Assembly: GCA_902783625.1 (NCBI GenBank)
Contig: CACZRN010000096.1
Coordinates: 1-38,564, forward strand
Source of the DNA: an uncultured Prevotellaceae bacterium
GTDB lineage: Bacteria > Bacteroidota > Bacteroidia > Bacteroidales > Bacteroidaceae
Direction: 5' to 3'
Length of the DNA stretch: 38,564 nt
Made by a program: the position numbers and the translations under genes. Position 1 is the stretch's first letter; each line of letters starts with the position of its first letter. This document shows positions 34,131-38,564 of the stretch, one piece after another. The notes under the pieces are model-generated. The model made no database searches. It was not told the DNA's origin and was given only the letters and a program-made list of their open reading frames with translations.

Positions 34131-37100
34131 ATGACAAAAAGATTCTTTTCTTTAATGTTTTCTGCACTGCTTGCGCTAGCACTGCATGCGCAGATAGCTG
34201 TAACGACCGATCAGGGCGAGGGTATTTTCCCATTATCTACAGCAGGTGGAAAGGCAACTATTGTATGCGATGACAACGATGCCGAAGTGGTGATGACAGC
34301 CGCACAGTGTTTGTCGGCCGATGTTGAGGCCGTGACAGGCCGATCGCTCAATGTGGATAACAGTGTCGCTTCTGGCACTTATCCCATTATTGCAGGCACA
34401 CTGGGGCGGTCGGAATTTGTTGATGCACTTGCTTCGGCAGGAAAGATTGATGCCAGTGCCATTAGCGACAAGTGGGAGACTTACGGTCTTCAAATAGTTG
34501 AAAATCCATTAGATGGTGTGGAGAAAGCACTAGTCGTTTTCGGTTCCACTCCGCGTGGCACGGCCTACGGACTCTTTGAGATATCGCGAATGATTGGTGT
34601 GTCGCCATATATCTGGTGGGCTGATGTGGCTCCGGCTAAAAAAGATAACCTCTACATCGTTGGCGATAAGACAATCTCAAAGGAGCCTTCGGTGAAGTAT
34701 CGAGGCATATTCATCAACGATGAGGACTTTGCCCTGCAACCTTGGGCAGCAAAGGGATTGGATAAGTCGTATAACAACATCGGTCCGAACACCTATGCCA
34801 AGGTGATGGAGCTTTTGCTCCGTCTTCGTGCAAACACTCTTTGGCCTGCCATGCATGCTTGTTCGAGAGCTTTCTGGGACAATAAAGACAATCTGCCTGT
34901 GGCTAAGAAATACGACATCATGCTTGGCTCGAGCCATTGCGAGCAGATGCTTAGAGACAACGAATGGGAATGGCGTCGTGCTCCATGGAATGGCACAAAC
35001 GATGATTGGAATTATGTCACCAATAAAGCAAAGATACAGCAATATTGGGAAGAGCGTGTGGCTGAGAGTGTGGGCTATGATGCCATGTACACAGTGGGTA
35101 TGCGTGGCGTTCACGACTGGGGCATCTCGGGTTATCCCTCTACTCAAGACAAGGTGAACGGACTGACTGAGATAATCGCTTTCCAGCGTTCGCTGCTTGA
35201 TGAGTATATGGGCGATGCCACTAAGGTGCCACAGCTGTTTATTCCTTATAAAGAAGTGCTTGATGCATATAATGCCGGGCTTCAAGTGCCTGACGATATC
35301 ACACTTTGTTGGGTTGACGACAATCACGGTTATATCCGACAGTTGCCAGTGGCTAGTGAGCAGGCACGCTCAGGGGGCAATGGCATTTATTATCACCTCT
35401 CGTATTGGGGCACTCCCTACGACTATCTGTGGCTTTGTTCACACTCGCCCTCGCTCATAAGTTATGAGTTGTCGAAAGCCTATCAGCAGGGTGTGCAGAC
35501 ATTGTGGGTGATAAATGTGGGTGATATAAAACCTGCTGAAGCCGAGCTGGAGTTCTGTATGGATCTTGCATGGGATGTGGAGCAATGGAGCCCGGAGAAT
35601 GCAGTGGATTATATCCGTTATTGGGCTGCAGAAACGTTCGGCGAAGATCTGGCCGACAGAATAGCCGAGATAAAGCGCGAATACTATCGCCTTGCGGCTT
35701 CTGGAAAACCTGAGCATGTGTTTGCCATAGGATATACCAACGAGGAGAAAGACCAGCGCATCAGTGATTACGAAGAGCTGATGAACAAGGTTGATGCCGT
35801 AAAAGGTGCTGTGCCTGCAGAGCTGCAGGATGCATACTTCCAGATGATTGAATATCCGGTGAAGGGTGCTGGCTATATGAACATCAAGACTTTCCGCGCC
35901 TCACAGAGTCTGCGCCTTGCCGAGGCTGGCGAGCGCGACCAAGCTCTGGCCTATGCTGCAGAGGCACGGAGAGCTTATCGAGCTATAAAAGACCTGACCG
36001 ACTATTACAACGATGCATTGGCAGGAGGTAAATGGAATGGGATGATGAGTTACAAGCCTCGCAGTCTGGCACACTTTGGTATGCCTGAGACGGCAACAGA
36101 GTCGAACATCAGCAATGTTAAAATCGATATGGATGAAGAGCCCGGCGTCACTATCGTTCCTGCTACTGAATATACAGCCTCCGACGGCAACTTTGTCACC
36201 ATTGACGGACTTGGCATCAGCGACAAGGGTATGACTGTCTGGCCTATGGATATGAGACGTTATACCGTTACCCGCGCACCATATCTCGAATACGATATCC
36301 CCGTTAAGGCTGGTGTCAACACCATCTCGGTGCGCTGCCTGCCCACGTTCCCCGTCAACACATCTTACGACCTTCGTGTTGCCCTCACCGTCGATGGAGG
36401 AAGTGCAAAGACCATCTCGCTGAAGACGGTGGCCATGGAGGGTAAATGGAATCAGACAGTGCTGCAGGGATATAACGATGCTACAGTGGAATACACCGCC
36501 ACCGAAGACAAGACCATCAAGGTGAAGGTGTCGCTACTCGACCCCGGTGTGGTGGTGAGCGACATCAGAGTGACTATGCCTGTTGTGGAAGACCTTACAC
36601 TGACGGAGCAACTTATTGAGAACTACGATTTCGAATACAATCACGATGGCGTGCTTAATGCTGTGGGGAATATTGGGCGTGGCATACCAGCAGGGTGGCA
36701 GTCGGAAGGTGAGCTCAAGAAGGGCAGTAACGGACTCGATAGCTATGGCGTTAACCAAGATGCCACCAACTATCACGGCAACAACGTGTGCTGGATAAAC
36801 AGTGTCCCTATGCCACCATTCTTCAGGCTCTATCAGACCATCCCCGCTGATAAGATTGAGCCGGGTGTTTACCGGATAAGGTGCATGCTGTGGGTTGAGA
36901 ACAGCAAGAAGACCTCATGCCGACTCTATGCCAACAACAATGTGCAATACTATGGCTACGAGAGCGACTACACTAATCTGCTCGTGCCTGGCGAGATAAA
37001 TACCTATGCCGGTTATGCCGGTGGCGATGCAAATAATATAGTGCTGCGCGATATGCAGGTGTATGTCACCGTGGCTGAGGGTGAGGACCTCGAATTCGGA

Positions 37101-37997
37101 ATAAAGACAGGCAATAAGAAGAACGACGGTACGTCGGCAACTGATAACGCTGGATGGTTCAAGGTCGACTATTTCCGCATTGACAAGGTTAGCGCGATGC
37201 CGCAGCCACAGCCCGAGGAAGACCTCACACTCACCGAGTCATTGCTTACTAACTACGACTTTGAGCTGTGGAACGACAATGGTGTGGTGAGAGAGAACAC
37301 CGACGGCACCACGCGCCGATACACTCCCTATGGATGGAACATCGTGGGCACCTTTCCGGGACAGTCGTATGGCATCAACAGCGATGCCGTGAATCAACAC
37401 TCCACAAATGTGTGTTGGTGTCTGCCTCAGGGTGGATACTTTCCCGACGGATTCGAACTCTATCAGGAGATACCTGCCGATAAATTACGTCCCGGACACT
37501 ATCAGGTGAAGTGTAAGCTATGGGTGGAAGAAGATTATCTTGCCACTACACGACTATTTGCCAACAACAACGTTCAATACTACGGCATGGAAGAGGACTA
37601 TCCCAATAACCTCACCGAAGGCGAGAGCAACACCTTTGCCGACTATATCGGTGGTATGAACAACAATTACGTGTTGCAAGACATGGCAGTGAATGTCGAT
37701 GTGTCTGCGGGGCAGCCCCTGCGGCTGGGCATACGTGCCGATGCGCGAAAGGGCGACGGCACCATTCATCCAGAATACAAAAACGGATGGTTTAAAGTCG
37801 ACTACTTTCGCATCTTTTTTCTCGGCGTCAACTACGACCTCAACAACGACGGGAAGGTCAGCACTGCCGACATACAGGTGATAATCAACGAGATGAAGAA
37901 GCCCGCCGATGCGCAGAATATGAGCTACGACCTCAATGGCGACGGGAAGATCTCTACCGCAGACATACAAGTCATCATCAACGAGATGAAGAAATAG
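34131..37997 (+). CDS. Multimodular GH115 xylan alpha-glucuronidase with dockerin tail
   Basis: GH115 enzymes remove (4-O-methyl-)glucuronic acid from internal and terminal xylan residues. The protein has 1288 residues. Signal peptide: about 1-20 (ALLALALHAQ). N-terminal domain: about 25-175, with STPRGTAYGLFEISRMIGVS (143-162). Catalytic barrel: about 180-520, with SPYIWWADVAP, KYRGIFINDEDFALQPWA, RANTLWPAMH, VGMRGVHDWG and LCWVDDNHGYIRQL, all GH115 marks. A helical and a beta domain run to about 815. Two copies of a roughly 195-residue module follow (820-1022 and 1030-1226); both begin DLTLTE and contain LYANNNVQYYG or LFANNNVQYYG, and end WFKVDYFRI, so they may be carbohydrate-binding. Residues 1236-1288 are two dockerin repeats, YDLNNDGKVSTADIQVIINE and its near-identical partner. 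No T9SS sorting domain is present. Confidence 0.94.
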   Translation: MTKRFFSLMFSALLALALHAQIAVTTDQGEGIFPLSTAGGKATIVCDDNDAEVVMTAAQCLSADVEAVTGRSLNVDNSVASGTYPIIAGTLGRSEFVDALASAGKIDASAISDKWETYGLQIVENPLDGVEKALVVFGSTPRGTAYGLFEISRMIGVSPYIWWADVAPAKKDNLYIVGDKTISKEPSVKYRGIFINDEDFALQPWAAKGLDKSYNNIGPNTYAKVMELLLRLRANTLWPAMHACSRAFWDNKDNLPVAKKYDIMLGSSHCEQMLRDNEWEWRRAPWNGTNDDWNYVTNKAKIQQYWEERVAESVGYDAMYTVGMRGVHDWGISGYPSTQDKVNGLTEIIAFQRSLLDEYMGDATKVPQLFIPYKEVLDAYNAGLQVPDDITLCWVDDNHGYIRQLPVASEQARSGGNGIYYHLSYWGTPYDYLWLCSHSPSLISYELSKAYQQGVQTLWVINVGDIKPAEAELEFCMDLAWDVEQWSPENAVDYIRYWAAETFGEDLADRIAEIKREYYRLAASGKPEHVFAIGYTNEEKDQRISDYEELMNKVDAVKGAVPAELQDAYFQMIEYPVKGAGYMNIKTFRASQSLRLAEAGERDQALAYAAEARRAYRAIKDLTDYYNDALAGGKWNGMMSYKPRSLAHFGMPETATESNISNVKIDMDEEPGVTIVPATEYTASDGNFVTIDGLGISDKGMTVWPMDMRRYTVTRAPYLEYDIPVKAGVNTISVRCLPTFPVNTSYDLRVALTVDGGSAKTISLKTVAMEGKWNQTVLQGYNDATVEYTATEDKTIKVKVSLLDPGVVVSDIRVTMPVVEDLTLTEQLIENYDFEYNHDGVLNAVGNIGRGIPAGWQSEGELKKGSNGLDSYGVNQDATNYHGNNVCWINSVPMPPFFRLYQTIPADKIEPGVYRIRCMLWVENSKKTSCRLYANNNVQYYGYESDYTNLLVPGEINTYAGYAGGDANNIVLRDMQVYVTVAEGEDLEFGIKTGNKKNDGTSATDNAGWFKVDYFRIDKVSAMPQPQPEEDLTLTESLLTNYDFELWNDNGVVRENTDGTTRRYTPYGWNIVGTFPGQSYGINSDAVNQHSTNVCWCLPQGGYFPDGFELYQEIPADKLRPGHYQVKCKLWVEEDYLATTRLFANNNVQYYGMEEDYPNNLTEGESNTFADYIGGMNNNYVLQDMAVNVDVSAGQPLRLGIRADARKGDGTIHPEYKNGWFKVDYFRIFFLGVNYDLNNDGKVSTADIQVIINEMKKPADAQNMSYDLNGDGKISTADIQVIINEMKK

Positions 37998-38038
37998 TCA
38001 AAGTTCGCAGATACCGTTATTAACTCGTTGATTGACTT

Positions 38039-38101
38039 AATACTTCTAAAGTTCTCTGCTCTTTCCGTGGAGTAACATCGAGCAGAACTTTGGGAAGTAT
38101 T
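38039..38101. other. Long imperfect hairpin behind the GH115 gene
   Basis: AATACTTC-T-AAAGTTCT-CT-GCTC (38039-38061) pairs with GAGC-AGAACTTT-GG-GAAGTATT (38080-38101): twenty pairs with two small bulges and an 18-base loop. It has no T run, and may protect the mRNA 3' end or be part of the termination region. Confidence 0.65.
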
Positions 38102-38111
38102 TACGCCAATT

Positions 38112-38150
38112 AAAAACAGACGACGTCGCCCCGTGAGGGGCAGAGTTTTT
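38112..38150. terminator. Terminator downstream of GH115
   Basis: GCCCC-GTGA-GGGGC (38128-38141) is a tight tetraloop stem, followed by AGAGTTTTT; AAAAAC (38112-38117) can pair with GTTTTT (38145-38150), so it may act in both directions. Confidence 0.72.
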
Positions 38151-38192
38151 AAAGAAGGCATCAAGAAGTTCGATGTAAAAAAGTGTAGAGTT

Positions 38193-38280
38193 AAAAGTGA
38201 AAAACGAATAGTAAATATTTATCGTTAATGTTAGTCTCCACATTACACACTACTCTTTTCACTCTTCGTTTTTCACTTTT
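38193..38280. repeat. 16-bp perfect inverted repeat
   Basis: AAAAGTGAAAAACGAA (38193-38208) and TTCGTTTTTCACTTTT (38265-38280) are exact reverse complements with a 56-base spacer. The right arm lies in a run of similar short units (CTTTTCACTCTTCG). The gap 37998-38474 otherwise contains the two hairpins above and the promoter below. Confidence 0.75.
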
Positions 38281-38366
38281 TACCTCTCATGTCAGAGAAC
38301 ATTATTATGTTTACCCAATAGTGTTCATAATTATTTTACATTTTGTGTAGAAAAAGTTACATTTTC

Positions 38367-38398
38367 TTTGCAATTTATCCGAATATGTTTTATTTTTG
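38367..38398 (+). promoter_or_regulatory. Promoter of the exported protein at the window end
   Basis: TTTG at 38367-38370, 20 bases, then TATTTTTG at 38391-38398. The leader to the ATG at 38475 is about 70 bases and very A-rich near the start codon. Confidence 0.72.
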
Positions 38399-38474
38399 CA
38401 AAAATATCAGTGAGATATTTTTTTTTCGAAACTTAACAACAAAAAAATAATAATTTTAAAAAAATAATAAGATC

Positions 38475-38564
38475 ATGAAAAAGTTACTATTCTCATTCGC
38501 ATTGATGCTCATTGCATTGAGTGCGAGCGCTGTGGATTTTGAGACGGGAATGTGTAAATACAGA
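38475..38564 (+). CDS. N-terminus of an exported protein, cut by the window end
   Basis: Only 30 codons are visible: MKKLLFSFALMLIALSASAV then DFETGMCKYR. The first 19 residues are a textbook signal peptide with an ASA-V cleavage site. A good promoter and an A-rich leader lie upstream. The function cannot be judged; the frame stays open at the window edge. Confidence 0.8.
   Translation, partial: MKKLLFSFALMLIALSASAVDFETGMCKYR

Overview
The window looks like a chromosomal segment from the Bacteroidota, order Bacteroidales, most likely Prevotella or a close relative. The evidence is repeated use of the Bacteroidota promoter (TTTG, about 19 bases, TAnnTTTG), a complete porPKLMN block of the type IX secretion system (T9SS), abundant lipoprotein signals, secreted proteins ending in dockerin repeats, and characteristic OmpP1/FadL and malate dehydrogenase sequences. 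The species call is inference; no database search was possible.

Layout. 1-115: end of a 5S rRNA with its terminator, so an rRNA operon enters from the left. 281-2010: a small secreted dockerin protein, then a short methyltransferase-like remnant coupled to an ATP:cobalamin adenosyltransferase. 2400-9149: the T9SS core operon (porP, porK/gldK, porL/gldL, porM/gldM, porN/gldN, porT-like) closed by a terminator. 9150-9984: an 830-base gap with an 88-bp palindromic repeat, a second inverted repeat and a probable structured small RNA with its own promoter and terminator. 9985-19664: housekeeping genes: priA, an OmpP1/FadL porin (minus), a PgpH-type HD phosphodiesterase (minus), gltX and waaA. 19755-21778: a sialidase-like secreted protein and an unknown periplasmic protein. 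21894-25080: malate dehydrogenase, then a GH127 beta-L-arabinofuranosidase that sits between the real mdh end and a second, diverged copy of the last 20 mdh codons. 25266-30030: an unknown lipoprotein (minus) divergent from a two-gene heterodimeric ABC exporter with one degenerate ATP site. 30122-37997: three secreted carbohydrate-active proteins in a row (unassigned TIM-barrel-type glycosidase lipoprotein, GH63/GH37-like lipoprotein, GH115 alpha-glucuronidase with two C-terminal modules and a dockerin). 38475-end: the start of an exported protein cut by the window edge.

How the genes fit together. The T9SS operon builds the ring (PorK/N), the proton-driven motor (PorL/M) and an outer-membrane component (PorP). 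The GH115, GH127 and neighbouring glycosidases suggest removal of glucuronic acid and arabinose side chains from plant glucuronoarabinoxylan; no SusC/SusD pair is present in the window. No single clearly new defence or mobile system was seen. The most unusual signals are the mdh 'ghost' 3' end behind GH127, three copies of a highly regular 88-bp palindrome/22-mer repeat, the candidate small RNA before priA, and opposed octamer arrays bracketing one glycosidase gene.
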